Assembly: GCF_900100795.1 (NCBI RefSeq)
Contig: NZ_FNCO01000020.1
Coordinates: forward strand, 1-64,000
Reading direction: 5' to 3'
Length of the DNA: 64,000 nucleotides
DNA from: Pseudomonas abietaniphila
Lineage (GTDB): Bacteria; Pseudomonadota; Gammaproteobacteria; Pseudomonadales; Pseudomonadaceae
A model generated the notes under the pieces. The model did not search any database and had not been told where the DNA came from. It saw nothing but the letters and a program-made list of their open reading frames with translations. A program made the position numbers and the translations under genes. Shown piece by piece: positions 27,800 to 36,902 of the stretch; the first letter of the stretch is position 1, and every line of letters begins with the position of its first letter.

Positions 27800-30130
27800 T
27801 TAGATAATCCGTGCCGTTTCGCTATGCCGTTCCAGCTTGATCGCCACGAATTTCGACGTGGGTGTGTGACTGCCGTCGCCCACGCTTTCCAGCGGCACCA
27901 ATGGGTTGACCTCTGGGTAGTAAGCCGCCGCCTGGCCAGCAGGAATGTCGAACGGCAGCAATGTGAAGCCTTTGACGCGACGCTCGATGTCATCGCCCCA
28001 GATCGACACAATGTCCGCTTTCTGGCCGGGTACGAAGCCCAGACGAATGATGTCGGCCTCGTTGAGGAAGATCACGTCACGCTGGCCTTTCACGCCGCGA
28101 TAACGGTCGTCCAGGCCGTAAATCGTGGTGTTGTACTGATCATGGGAACGCATGGATTGCATGATCAGGTCCGGCACGATACCCGTCCCGCGGATGCTTT
28201 CGTGGACCAGGTCGCTCGGCAGCACGTTCGACTTGAAGTTGGCGCGCGCACTCGGCGTGTTCCACTTGCGCGAGCCTGCGGAGTTACCCAGATAGAAACC
28301 GCCCGGGTGCTTGATCTTCTCGTTGAAGTCTTTGAACGCCGGAATGGTGTCGGCGATCAGGTCGCGGATGCGGCTGTAATCTTCCACCAGCCACAGCCAG
28401 TCCACCGGCTGCTTGCCCAGTGTTGCATTGGCGATGCCCGCCAGAATCGCTGGCTCCGAACGCATTTGACGCGACAGCGGCTTGAGTTGGCCGTTGGAGG
28501 CGTGAACCATGCTGAAGGAGTCTTCCACGGTCACCGCTTGCGGGCCGTCGGCCTGGATGTCGATGTCGGTGCGGCCGAAGCACGGCAGGATCAGCGCTTC
28601 CTTGCCGTGGGTCAGATGGCTGCGGTTGAGCTTGGTGCTGATCTGCACGGTCAGGTCGCAGTTGCGCAGCGCCTCAAACGTGCGCGGGCTGTCCGGTGTG
28701 GCTTGTGCGAAGTTGCCGCCCAGGCCGATGAAGACTTTCGAGCGGCCTTCAAGCATGGCGTGAATCGCTTCGACCACGTTGTGGCCATTGTCGCGTGGCA
28801 CTTTGAACTGGAAGCGTTTTTCCAGGGCGTCGAGGAAGAACGCCGGTGGGCGCTCGTTGATGCCCATGGTGCGGTCGCCCTGCACGTTGCTGTGGCCACG
28901 CACCGGGCACAGACCCGCGCCCGGCCGGCCGATATTGCCGCGCAGCAGCATCAGGTTGGCGACTTCCTGAATGGTCGGCACCGAGTGACGATGCTGGGTG
29001 ATGCCCATCGCCCAGCACATGATCACGTTCTTGCCTTTGGCGTACATGCGCGCAGAGCGTTCGATATCCACCAGCGGCAAGCCGGATTGCTCGACGATGA
29101 ACTCCCAGGAGGTCTCGTCGACTTTTGCCAGGTAGTCCAGCACCCCGTTGGTGTGTTCGTTGATGAACGCGTGATCGAATACGGCTGGCTCGCCCTTGGC
29201 CTGCGCTTCGCGTTCCCATTGCAGCAGGAATTTGGCCATGCCCCGCAGCAGCGCCATGTCGCCACCCAGTGCCGGGCGGAAGTAGGCGGTGTTGGTCGGT
29301 TCGGAACCGTTGCTGAGCATTTCCAGTGGGTGTTGCGGGTGCTGGAAGCGCTCCAGCCCACGCTCTTTCAATGGGTTCACGCACACCACTTGGGCGCCGC
29401 GTTGAACGGCCTCACGCAGGGGTTCGAGCATGCGCGGGTGGTTGGTGCCGGGGTTCTGACCCAACACGAAAATCGCGTCGGCATGTTCGAAGTCATCGAA
29501 GGTCACGGTGCCTTTGCCGACGCCCACACTTTGTGACAGGGCAACGCCGCTGGCTTCGTGGCACATGTTCGAGCAGTCAGGGAAGTTGTTGGTGCCGTAG
29601 GCGCGCACGAACAATTGGTACAGGTAAGCGGCTTCGTTGCTGGCCCGACCCGAGGTATAGAACTCGGCCATGTTCGGGCTTGGCAGGTTGTTGAGGTGTT
29701 TGGCGATCAGCGCGAACGCATCGTCCCACGCGATCGGTTTGTAGCGATCGGAATCGGCGTCGTACACCATCGGTTCGGTCAGACGGCCCTGGTATTCCAG
29801 CCAGTAGTCACTTTGCTCCAGCAAGGCGCTGACGCTGTAACGGGCGAAGAACGACGGATCGACGCGGCGCTTGGTGGCTTCCCAGTTGACCGCCTTGGCA
29901 CCGTTTTCGCAGAACTTGACCATGCCGCTTTCCGGCGAATCACCCCAGGCGCAACCCGGGCAGTCGAAGCCGCCGTTCTGGTTGGTCTTGAGCATCATGC
30001 GCAGGTTCTTCAGCGCGTTGTCGCTGGTCAGCCAGGCTTGTGTCACGCTGATCAGCGCGCCCCATCCACCGGCCGGGCCTTTGTAGGGCTTGTAGCGCGG
30101 GACAGGGGTCTTGTCGGCTTGTTTGTGCAT
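27800..30130 (-). CDS. Molybdopterin oxidoreductase, FdhF/YdeP-like alpha subunit
   Basis: The ATG at 30130 (MHKQADKTPVPRYKPYKGPAGG) gives 776 residues; the frame extends 31 residues upstream into fdhD without support. The protein belongs to the DMSO reductase superfamily, YdeP branch: an N-terminal GGFDCPGCAWGD motif (Cys 57 and 60) replaces the usual four-Cys iron-sulfur motif, and DCSNMCHEASG (Cys190) is the likely molybdenum ligand region. The C-terminal MGD-binding domain is complete to about 770. fdhD follows two bases upstream, so sulfuration of the cofactor is coupled. The substrate may be formate or another small compound; YdeP is tied to acid resistance in E. coli. Confidence 0.9.
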   Translation of the reverse strand: MHKQADKTPVPRYKPYKGPAGGWGALISVTQAWLTSDNALKNLRMMLKTNQNGGFDCPGCAWGDSPESGMVKFCENGAKAVNWEATKRRVDPSFFARYSVSALLEQSDYWLEYQGRLTEPMVYDADSDRYKPIAWDDAFALIAKHLNNLPSPNMAEFYTSGRASNEAAYLYQLFVRAYGTNNFPDCSNMCHEASGVALSQSVGVGKGTVTFDDFEHADAIFVLGQNPGTNHPRMLEPLREAVQRGAQVVCVNPLKERGLERFQHPQHPLEMLSNGSEPTNTAYFRPALGGDMALLRGMAKFLLQWEREAQAKGEPAVFDHAFINEHTNGVLDYLAKVDETSWEFIVEQSGLPLVDIERSARMYAKGKNVIMCWAMGITQHRHSVPTIQEVANLMLLRGNIGRPGAGLCPVRGHSNVQGDRTMGINERPPAFFLDALEKRFQFKVPRDNGHNVVEAIHAMLEGRSKVFIGLGGNFAQATPDSPRTFEALRNCDLTVQISTKLNRSHLTHGKEALILPCFGRTDIDIQADGPQAVTVEDSFSMVHASNGQLKPLSRQMRSEPAILAGIANATLGKQPVDWLWLVEDYSRIRDLIADTIPAFKDFNEKIKHPGGFYLGNSAGSRKWNTPSARANFKSNVLPSDLVHESIRGTGIVPDLIMQSMRSHDQYNTTIYGLDDRYRGVKGQRDVIFLNEADIIRLGFVPGQKADIVSIWGDDIERRVKGFTLLPFDIPAGQAAAYYPEVNPLVPLESVGDGSHTPTSKFVAIKLERHSETARII

Positions 30131-30132
30131 GC

Positions 30133-30972
30133 TCACGCTTTTTTCTCCAAGGCAGGGCTGTAAACCCGCGGCGCACTGTGTTTCGGCAAATGAATGAGGT
30201 TGAGGTTGTGACGGCGTGCCCATTGCAGCGCCAGGCCCGTGGGCGAGGACAGGCTGACAAGGGTTTGAATGCCGGCACGCAGGACTTTCTGAATCAATTC
30301 GAGGCTGCAGCGGCTGGTCACGACCGCCAGACCGCCTGTGGTCGGGATGTTCTGGCGAATCAAGGCGCCGATCAGCTTGTCGAGGGCGTTGTGGCGACCG
30401 ATGTCTTCGCGGCCCATCAGCAACTTGCCCTGATCGTTCATGAACATCGCCGCGTGGACGGCACCGCAGTGTTCGCCCAATGGTTGAAATTCGCTCATGC
30501 GCTCACGCAGGCCTCTGAGCCATTCAGCGGGCGGCAAGGGTGCGCCGGGCAGGACGTTCAGTTCAGGCAGGGCCTGTTCGACGGCTTCCACGCCACATAG
30601 ACCGCAGCCGCTGGTGCCTGCCAGTTGCCGACGCTGGGTCTTGAGGTTCCAGAAGGCGCGACTGGCAATTTCGACCTCTGCAGTTTGCGCAGAGCCGCAG
30701 CCGCCGAGCTTGATGTCGTAAATCTCATCAGGGGATTCGATGATGCCGCTGCCGATGCTGAACCCGACGATGAAGTCTTCCAGATCGGTCGGCGTCACCA
30801 GCATCACGGCCTGGCTGATGCCGTTGTAGGCAATGGCCAACGCCACCTCTTCGGCGAGCACGTTAGGTTCGCAGGTGTCGTGTTCCAGATTTGAGTAGCT
30901 GTAAGACTGGCTTGCGGCAGGCGCGGGCAGTTGTTTTGCGGGCGCCGTGCTCTCCGTGTGCTTGGAATGCAT
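30133..30972 (-). CDS. fdhD: Formate dehydrogenase accessory sulfurtransferase FdhD
   Basis: 279 residues. FdhD carries sulfur from IscS to the molybdenum cofactor of formate dehydrogenases. The CxxC in TSGCGLCGVEAV (about residues 135-145), the GREDIGRHNALDKLIG motif and the VVTSRCSLELIQK segment are all present. The stop is two bases before the oxidoreductase ATG, so the two are one operon and the accessory is made first. Confidence 0.93.
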   Translation of the reverse strand: MHSKHTESTAPAKQLPAPAASQSYSYSNLEHDTCEPNVLAEEVALAIAYNGISQAVMLVTPTDLEDFIVGFSIGSGIIESPDEIYDIKLGGCGSAQTAEVEIASRAFWNLKTQRRQLAGTSGCGLCGVEAVEQALPELNVLPGAPLPPAEWLRGLRERMSEFQPLGEHCGAVHAAMFMNDQGKLLMGREDIGRHNALDKLIGALIRQNIPTTGGLAVVTSRCSLELIQKVLRAGIQTLVSLSSPTGLALQWARRHNLNLIHLPKHSAPRVYSPALEKKA

Positions 30973-31067
30973 CGGGAAGTACCGGCAGAGTATTCAGACC
31001 GTAAGCCTAGGCCTCTGGTCGGATAACGTCTAATCGCTAGTACTGATGCCGTGATAGATGACGTCGA

Positions 31068-31955
31068 TCAAGAAGGCTCGATCATTTTCTGATACAGGCC
31101 AAAACAGGCTTCTGCCAGCGCCGAACGCGGTGCGGCGCGGCGCATGATCAGCCCCAGGTGAGCCAGTGTCTGGGCCTGCTCGATTGGTTGCAGGCGAAGA
31201 TGTTCGGTCAGCGTTTCCAGGCCGCCGTCCAGCGGCATGATCGCGCAACAGAAGCCTCCGTGAACCGCTTGCAGCAGTTGATGCACGGCATCGGTCTGGA
31301 TCAGCGGCTGAGGCTGCAGGCCTCGGCTGTGGAAGTTGTGATCGATGGACTGACGAAAGTGCATGCCGCTGGTCAGCATGCCCAGCGGCAGTTCGATCAG
31401 GCTCTCCCAACTCAACGGTTCGTCACCAAAACTGAAATGACGCTGGTCGTACATCAGGCCCATGCGGGTTTCACCCAGCTCGAGTGAATCAAAGCGATCG
31501 GTGTCGAGACGGTCCAGGTACGAGACGCCCAGGTCCAGCCGATTGCTCGCCAGTTGATCGAGGATCTGCTCGGAGCTGAGTGAGGACAATTCAAAGCGCA
31601 TGTTCGGGTGAACCGTGTGCAGACGCTGCAGCAACGGCAGCGGGTCGAAGTTCGACAGCGGAACGACGCCCAGACGCAACGTACCGACCAGGTGCCCGCG
31701 ACAGGCAGCGGCTTCGGCCTGCAAGCCGTCATACGCCGCCAATACCGTGCGTGCCCACGCCAGGACCCGCTCGCCCGGCGCGGTAAATCCTTCAAACCGC
31801 TGGCCGCGGTTGACCAAGGGCAAGTCCAGCTCTTCTTCGAGGCTGCGCAAGCGCATGGACAGCGTGGGTTGAGTGATATGGCAACGTGCAGCCGCCTGCC
31901 CGAAGTGACGGGTCTCGTCGAGGGCGATCAGGAATTTCAGCTGTTTGATGTCCAT
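31068..31955 (-). CDS. LysR-family regulator (OxyR-like group)
   Basis: From the ATG at 31955 (MDIKQLKFLIALDETRHFGQ) 295 residues; an upstream ATG at 31973 is possible. The N-terminal helix-turn-helix (18-60, AAARCHITQPTLSMRLRSLEEELDLPL) is followed by the effector-binding domain. It is encoded just ahead of fdhD on the same strand and divergent from kbp. No pair of redox Cys like those of OxyR can be confirmed. Targets could be the fdh operon or kbp. Confidence 0.9.
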   Translation of the reverse strand: MDIKQLKFLIALDETRHFGQAAARCHITQPTLSMRLRSLEEELDLPLVNRGQRFEGFTAPGERVLAWARTVLAAYDGLQAEAAACRGHLVGTLRLGVVPLSNFDPLPLLQRLHTVHPNMRFELSSLSSEQILDQLASNRLDLGVSYLDRLDTDRFDSLELGETRMGLMYDQRHFSFGDEPLSWESLIELPLGMLTSGMHFRQSIDHNFHSRGLQPQPLIQTDAVHQLLQAVHGGFCCAIMPLDGGLETLTEHLRLQPIEQAQTLAHLGLIMRRAAPRSALAEACFGLYQKMIEPS

Positions 31956-32119
31956 TGTCACTCCGCAAGGCACAGGGCTGGCCGGGCGATTCTAGCGCGG
32001 CAGGATGTCGCACGGGGCGTTGATTGCCGATGGGGTCATTGGTCGGATGCACGGAGCGGTTTGCGCGACGCGGCTATGGTTGAGATTCGGACATCAAAAA
32101 AACGCAGGGAGAAAGAGTT

Positions 32120-32566
32120 ATGGGCCTTTTCAGTTTCGTCAAAGAAGCCGGTGAAAAACTCATCGACCTTCTTACGCCAGGTAACGCGAATGCCGGCGAG
32201 CAGTTGAAGGAGCACATCGCAAAAGTGGGGCTGGGCAATCCTAATGTTCAAGCGACAGTGGAAGGCGACAAAGTCACGTTGACGGGCGAGGTTGCCAGTC
32301 AGGAAGAGAAGGAAAAGATCATTCTCGCCGCAGGCAACATCGAAGGTGTGGGCAGTGTGGATGATCAATTGACGGTCGCAGCAGGCGCACCGGCAGTCGC
32401 TGCTGCGAAATTCGTCACGGTCGAAAAAGGCGACACCCTGAGCGCGATCTCGAAACGGGTCTATGGCGACCCGAACAAGTACCAGAAGATCTTCGACGCC
32501 AACAAGCCGATGCTCAAGGATGTGAACAAGATCTATCCGGGGCAGGTGTTGCGGATTCCGGAGTGA
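32120..32566 (+). CDS. kbp: BON and LysM domain protein (Kbp/YgaU)
   Basis: 148 residues, no signal peptide. A BON domain (about 25-90, VQATVEGDKVTLTGEVAS) is followed by a C-terminal LysM domain (about 98-147, FVTVEKGDTLSAISKRVYGDPNKYQKI). This matches E. coli Kbp (YgaU), a small cytosolic protein that binds K+ and is induced at high osmolarity. GGGAGAAAGAGTT precedes the ATG. Confidence 0.93.
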   Translation: MGLFSFVKEAGEKLIDLLTPGNANAGEQLKEHIAKVGLGNPNVQATVEGDKVTLTGEVASQEEKEKIILAAGNIEGVGSVDDQLTVAAGAPAVAAAKFVTVEKGDTLSAISKRVYGDPNKYQKIFDANKPMLKDVNKIYPGQVLRIPE

Positions 32567-32590
32567 GCATCATCGTCGCCTGAACGTACG

Positions 32591-32657
32591 TCTTCGCGGG
32601 CAAGCGCGCTCCTACAGGGACCGCGATCGCTGTAGGCACGCCTTTGCCCGCGACGGC
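32591..32657. repeat. REP doublet
   Basis: CTTCGCGGGCAAGCGCGCTCC with TGTAGGCACGCCTTTGCCCGCGA, between convergent kbp and yrfG. Confidence 0.78.
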
Positions 32658-32678
32658 GTTGGTTCATCTGATAAAAAT

Positions 32679-33341
32679 CTACAGCCCTTCAATCAACTCC
32701 CGATAATCCTCCAGCGCCGCGAACTCTTCCGTATCCTTGGGTCCCTTCTTGCTGTCCGGTTCACGCACCGCAAGCAAATGTCTGACCCCGTACCGCCCTG
32801 CGCTGCGCAGGATCGGCAATGTGTCGTCGATAAACAGACTGCGCGCGGGATCGAAGCCGATGTCGGCGTGCAGCGCGTCCCAGAACTGTGGGTTTTCCTT
32901 GGGGTAACCGTAGTCGTGGGAGCTGATCAGACGCTCGAAATACGGTGCCAGCTCCAGCCGTTCCATCTTCAGTGACAGTGAGTCGCGGTGAGCGTTGGTG
33001 ATCATGATCACGCGCTTGCCGGCCTGTTTGATGGCAGCGAGAAACGTCTCGGCGTCCGGACGCAATGCGATCAAGTGCGCAATCTCAACCTTCAGGTCTT
33101 TCACCGAGAGCTTCAGCTCTGCGCTCCAGAAGTCCGTGCAGTACCAGTTCAGCGTGCCTGCGTTTTTCTCGAACAGCGGCATCAGTTCCAGCTGTGCCAT
33201 GGCGCGGCTGACACCGTGCAGTTCGGCGTAGCGCTGAGGCAGATACTCCAGCCAGAAATGGTTGTCGAAGTGCAGGTCGAGCAGCGTTCCGTCCATATCC
33301 AGCAGAACGGTGTCGATGTCGCGCCAGGGCAAAGAAGGCAT
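32679..33341 (-). CDS. yrfG: HAD-family GMP/IMP nucleotidase YrfG
   Basis: From the ATG at 33341 (MPSLPWRDIDTVLLDMDGT) 220 residues, matching E. coli YrfG; an earlier ATG at 33389 lies in the divergent promoter. HAD motif I DMDGTLLDL, motif II VIMITNAHRDSLSLK, motif III K in GYPKENPQFW and motif IV FIDDTLPIL are all seen. It removes phosphate from GMP and IMP. Divergent from nudE, another nucleotide-handling gene. Confidence 0.91.
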   Translation of the reverse strand: MPSLPWRDIDTVLLDMDGTLLDLHFDNHFWLEYLPQRYAELHGVSRAMAQLELMPLFEKNAGTLNWYCTDFWSAELKLSVKDLKVEIAHLIALRPDAETFLAAIKQAGKRVIMITNAHRDSLSLKMERLELAPYFERLISSHDYGYPKENPQFWDALHADIGFDPARSLFIDDTLPILRSAGRYGVRHLLAVREPDSKKGPKDTEEFAALEDYRELIEGL

Positions 33342-33436
33342 ACAGGTCTCTCGGCGATGAATAGTCACTGGGCTTTCCGACAAAGACATTCGGAAAAGCC
33401 ACGGTATAGTACCCCGTCTACGCCAAGGAGCTCGTC

Positions 33437-34003
33437 ATGCGCCAGAAACCCACCGTACTCGCCCGCGAAATCGTCGCGAGCAGCCGTCTTTTCCGCGTCG
33501 AAGAAGTGCAGTTACGCTTTTCCAACGGCGTGGAGCGTGTGTATGAGCGTCTGGTCGGACGCGGCAATGGTTATGGCGCGGTGATGATCGTGGCGATGCT
33601 CGATGCCGAGCACGCGGTGTTGGTGGAAGAGTACTGCGGCGGCACGGACGAGTATGAATTGTCACTGCCCAAAGGCCTGGTCGAGCCGGGCGAAGACGTG
33701 CTGGCCGCCGCCGACCGTGAACTCAAGGAGGAGGCCGGTTACGGCGCCCGCCAGCTTGAACACCTGACCGAGTTGTCACTCTCGCCCGGCTACATGAGCC
33801 AGAAGATCCAGGTGGTGTTGGCGACCGATCTCTATGAAGAGCGCCTGCCAGGCGACGAGCCTGAGCCGATGCGTGTGGACAAGATCAATTTGCGCGAGCT
33901 TTCCAGCCTCGTTCAACACCCTCAATTTTCCGAAGGACGTGCCTTGGCCGCGCTGTATCTGGCACGTGACCTGTTGATTCAGCGCGGAGTATTCCAGCCA
34001 TGA
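33437..34003 (+). CDS. nudE: ADP compounds hydrolase NudE
   Basis: 188 residues. The Nudix box GLVEPGEDVLAAADRELKEEAGYG (about 80-103) is complete, with the REL..EE metal ligands. NudE hydrolyses ADP-ribose, NADH and diadenosine compounds. AAGGAG precedes the ATG. Its last four bases overlap the start of cysQ (ATGA), so nudE and cysQ are translationally coupled. Confidence 0.93.
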   Translation: MRQKPTVLAREIVASSRLFRVEEVQLRFSNGVERVYERLVGRGNGYGAVMIVAMLDAEHAVLVEEYCGGTDEYELSLPKGLVEPGEDVLAAADRELKEEAGYGARQLEHLTELSLSPGYMSQKIQVVLATDLYEERLPGDEPEPMRVDKINLRELSSLVQHPQFSEGRALAALYLARDLLIQRGVFQP

Positions 34004-34848
34004 CCCACATGTTTTCAGACCTCCCGCACCCGTTGCTCGCACCCGTGATCGACCTGTGCCGCCGCGCCGGCGAAGTGATTCTGCCGTTCTGGCGCTCGGG
34101 CGTGGAAGTCACCGCCAAGTCCGACGACTCGCCGGTCACGGCGGCTGACATTGCGGCTCATGAGGTACTGGTCGCAGGCTTGAAGGCGCTGGACCCAAGC
34201 ATCCAGATCCTGTCTGAAGAGGACGCGAATATTCCGCTGAGCGAGCGCAGTCAGTGGCAGCGCTGGTGGCTGGTCGATCCTCTGGATGGCACCAAGGAGT
34301 TCATTTCCGGCAGCGAAGAGTTCACCGTCAACGTCGCGCTGATCGAGAATGGTCGTGTGGTGTTTGGCGTGGTGTCGATGCCGACCAACAATCGCTGTTA
34401 CTTCGGCGGGGCGAGTCTGGGTGCGTGGCGCAGCGACGATACCGCTCATATCGAGCCGATCAGCGTGCGTGACAAACCGGCAGCCGGGGAGTCGTTCACG
34501 GTTGTGGCCAGCCGTCGTCATTCAAGCCCGGAGCAGGAAAAACTGCTCGCCGGATTGTCTGCGGTAGTGGGCGACTTACAGCTGACCACGATCGGCAGCT
34601 CGTTGAAGTTTTGCCTGGTGGCCGAAGGCGCCGCCGATTGCTATCCGCGCCTGGCGCCGACCTCGCAATGGGACACGGCCGCTGCTCAAGGCGTACTGGA
34701 AGGCGCGGGCGGCGTGGTGCTGAACCTGGCGGGCGAGACGTTCGATTATCCGGCGAGAGAATCGCTGCTGAACGGGTTCTTTTTGGCGCTGCCGGGTGAG
34801 GCGGCCTGGCGTGATGCGTTGATTGAGTTGGCGACGGCCGAGAATTGA
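34000..34848 (+). CDS. cysQ: 3'(2'),5'-bisphosphate nucleotidase CysQ
   Basis: 282 residues, inositol monophosphatase fold. Metal-binding residues are in EEDANIP, the DPLDGTKEF motif (about 92-100) and WDTAAAQGVLEGAG near the C-terminus. It hydrolyses 3'-phosphoadenosine 5'-phosphate formed during sulfate assimilation, protecting the cell from its accumulation. Coupled to nudE by a four-base overlap. Confidence 0.94.
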   Translation: MTHMFSDLPHPLLAPVIDLCRRAGEVILPFWRSGVEVTAKSDDSPVTAADIAAHEVLVAGLKALDPSIQILSEEDANIPLSERSQWQRWWLVDPLDGTKEFISGSEEFTVNVALIENGRVVFGVVSMPTNNRCYFGGASLGAWRSDDTAHIEPISVRDKPAAGESFTVVASRRHSSPEQEKLLAGLSAVVGDLQLTTIGSSLKFCLVAEGAADCYPRLAPTSQWDTAAAQGVLEGAGGVVLNLAGETFDYPARESLLNGFFLALPGEAAWRDALIELATAEN

Positions 34849-34912
34849 ACTCTAGCGGTATACCTTCAGATCGCAATGCTGGGGCTGTAGCGACTCTGCT
34901 TCTGCCCGGAGG

Positions 34913-35048
34913 GCGTGGGAGCGTGGCTTGTCCCGCGATCTGCCGCGAAGCGGCAGTAAAATCGGCAGTCGCGATCATTCAGGAATACCGCAATTGCCGG
35001 ATTGGCGACTGCTTCGCAGCCGATCGCGGGACAAGCCACGCTCCTACA
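34913..35048. repeat. REP doublet with nested palindromes
   Basis: GTGGGAGCGTGGCTTGTCCC at 34915 is matched by GGGACAAGCCACGCTCCTAC ending at 35047. Inside are a second pair (CTGCCGCGAAGCGGCAG) and ATCGGCAGTCGC...GCGACTGCTTCGC. The whole could form one long cruciform. Confidence 0.85.
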
Positions 35049-35071
35049 GGGACAGATATCAAATTCCGGTT

Positions 35072-35536
35072 TTAGCGATGCAGCACGTATTGCCCCACGA
35101 ATTCCACTGCTGAATCCTCGGAGCCCTCGGCCACAATCCGCGTGCTCAACGCCAACCGCGCACGGCCACGGCGTTGGTACATTTTCACGAACTTGTCCCA
35201 GGTCGCGTCATCCGGTGCATCGCAGATGGCCACGCCGTCGCGTTTGACGGGCAGCGGATAGCTGATCTGGCCCTCGTGAATCACGATGTGCCCGTCTTCG
35301 ATCCCGGCTTCCTTCAAGCGCAAGTACAACCAGCCCCAACCCGCCAATACCGCGCCGCAATACAAGCTGCCGCCAAACAGGGTGCTTTTGTGGTTGATGT
35401 TGGGCTCAAGCGGCAAGTGCAGGCGCAATGAATGGTTCTGCCAACTGATGACCTTGACGCCCATGTCACGCGTCAGGGGAATGTCCTGATGCAGAACGTC
35501 TTCCAGCATTTGCGACGTTGAGTCATTCGTTGTCAT
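35072..35536 (-). CDS. Thioesterase-like hotdog protein (YiiD C-terminal type)
   Basis: From the ATG at 35536 (MTTNDSTSQMLEDVLHQ) 154 residues; the frame opens nine bases earlier at 35545. It resembles the putative thioesterase domain seen at the C-terminus of YiiD: PLEPNINHKSTLFGGSLYCGAVLAGWGWLYL (about 45-75) is the hotdog helix. The start lies inside the last 14 bases of dctD, so it is probably translated from the same message. Substrate unknown. Confidence 0.83.
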   Translation of the reverse strand: MTTNDSTSQMLEDVLHQDIPLTRDMGVKVISWQNHSLRLHLPLEPNINHKSTLFGGSLYCGAVLAGWGWLYLRLKEAGIEDGHIVIHEGQISYPLPVKRDGVAICDAPDDATWDKFVKMYQRRGRARLALSTRIVAEGSEDSAVEFVGQYVLHR

Positions 35537-36902
35537 CGGAACCACCGCCGCTGAAGGTCAGGCCATGTTTGCGCAGCTTGTCGTGCAGGGTTTTGCGTGG
35601 GACGCCGAGCGCTTCGGCGAGGCTGCGCACGGAACTGTGAGGGCGTGTGAGTTCAGCGGCGATCAAGGCGCGCTCAAACGCTTCGACCTGCTCGCTGAGG
35701 CCGCCGCTCGACGACGGCATGTTCGCCTGGGCAGCGCCTTCCAGTTCCAGCTCCAGGCCCAGCGCGAAACGTTCGGCGGCGTTCTGAAGCTCACGCACGT
35801 TGCCTGGCCAGGTGTGGCGCAGCAACATCGCCCGATGGCCCGGTTGCAGCTCATGGCGAGGCAACCCATGGCGCAGGCTCGCGGCATCGGCAAAGTGCTG
35901 GAACAGCACCAGCGCATCCTCGCCACGCTCGCGCAGCGGGGGAATGCGCAGCGGCGCCACGTTCAACCGGTAATACAAGTCGGCGCGGAAGCGGCCCTGA
36001 TCGGCTGCGTGACGCAGATCCTCCTTGGTCGCCGCGATGACCCGGATATCCAGCGGAATCTGCTGGTTCCCGCCAAGACGCTCGACGACGCGTTCCTGCA
36101 AAAGGCGCAGCAGTTTTACCTGTACGTCCATGCTCATGCTCTCGATCTCATCGAGAAACAGCGTGCCGCCGTTAGCGAATTCGAACTTGCCGATGCGCCG
36201 TTTCTGCGCGCCCGTGAACGCGCCGGGTTCGTGCCCGAACAGCTCGCTTTCCACCACCGATTCCGCCAGCGCGCCGGCATTGATGGCCACGAACGGCCCG
36301 GCCCGGCGATTGGACAGATCATGCAGCGCGCGGGCAACGACCTCTTTGCCCGCGCCGGTTTCGCCCAGAATCAATACATCGGCTTTGGTCGCGGCGAGTG
36401 CGCCAATCTGATCGCGCAGGCGCTGAATCGGCGTCGAGAGCCCGACCAATCGCGTGCTTAATTGCTGACGATCACTGAGTTCCAGGCGCAGGCTTCGGTT
36501 GTCCAGCACCAGTCGTCGCAGCGCCAGCGCGCGTCGCACACTGTCGAGCAACGCATCGCTGGCGAACGGCTTTTCAAGGAAATCGTAAGCGCCCGCGCGC
36601 ATCGCCTGGACTGCCAGCGGCACATCGCCGTGCCCGGTAATCAGCAGCACCGGCAACTCCGGGTCGTGAGCGTGCAGCTGGTTCAGCAGTTCCAGCCCGT
36701 CGATGCCCGGCATGCGGATATCGCTGACGATCACGCCCGGCCAGTCACGTTCGATGCGTGCCTGCAGGCCTGTGGCGTCGCTCAATGGAAGGATTTTCAG
36801 TCCGGCCAGATCCAGTGTCTGGCTCAGCGCCTGACGCAGATGCGGGTCGTCGTCGATCAGCACCACCTGAATTCGGCTGTCGATGGCGGTGTCCGTGGTC
36901 AT
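35523..36902 (-). CDS. dctD: Sigma-54 response regulator (DctD)
   Basis: 459 residues, NtrC family. Receiver with Asp61 (VSDIRMPGIDGL) and Lys in LEKPFAS; AAA+ domain with Walker A GETGAGKE (180-187), the sigma-54 contact loop GAFTGA (227-232) and Walker B LFLDEIESM; C-terminal Fis-type helix-turn-helix (SVRSLAEALGVPRKTLHDKLRKHG). It activates sigma-54 promoters, in DctD's case those for C4-dicarboxylate transport. It overlaps the dctB stop by four bases. The assignment to DctBD rests on the kinase type and on the rml neighbours, an order I recall from P. aeruginosa. Confidence 0.92.
   Translation of the reverse strand: MTTDTAIDSRIQVVLIDDDPHLRQALSQTLDLAGLKILPLSDATGLQARIERDWPGVIVSDIRMPGIDGLELLNQLHAHDPELPVLLITGHGDVPLAVQAMRAGAYDFLEKPFASDALLDSVRRALALRRLVLDNRSLRLELSDRQQLSTRLVGLSTPIQRLRDQIGALAATKADVLILGETGAGKEVVARALHDLSNRRAGPFVAINAGALAESVVESELFGHEPGAFTGAQKRRIGKFEFANGGTLFLDEIESMSMDVQVKLLRLLQERVVERLGGNQQIPLDIRVIAATKEDLRHAADQGRFRADLYYRLNVAPLRIPPLRERGEDALVLFQHFADAASLRHGLPRHELQPGHRAMLLRHTWPGNVRELQNAAERFALGLELELEGAAQANMPSSSGGLSEQVEAFERALIAAELTRPHSSVRSLAEALGVPRKTLHDKLRKHGLTFSGGGSDDNE

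Noticed and set aside
27728-29536. 602-codon plus-strand open frame opposite the molybdopterin oxidoreductase
   Set aside because: Antisense to a conserved enzyme, no ribosome site, no domain.
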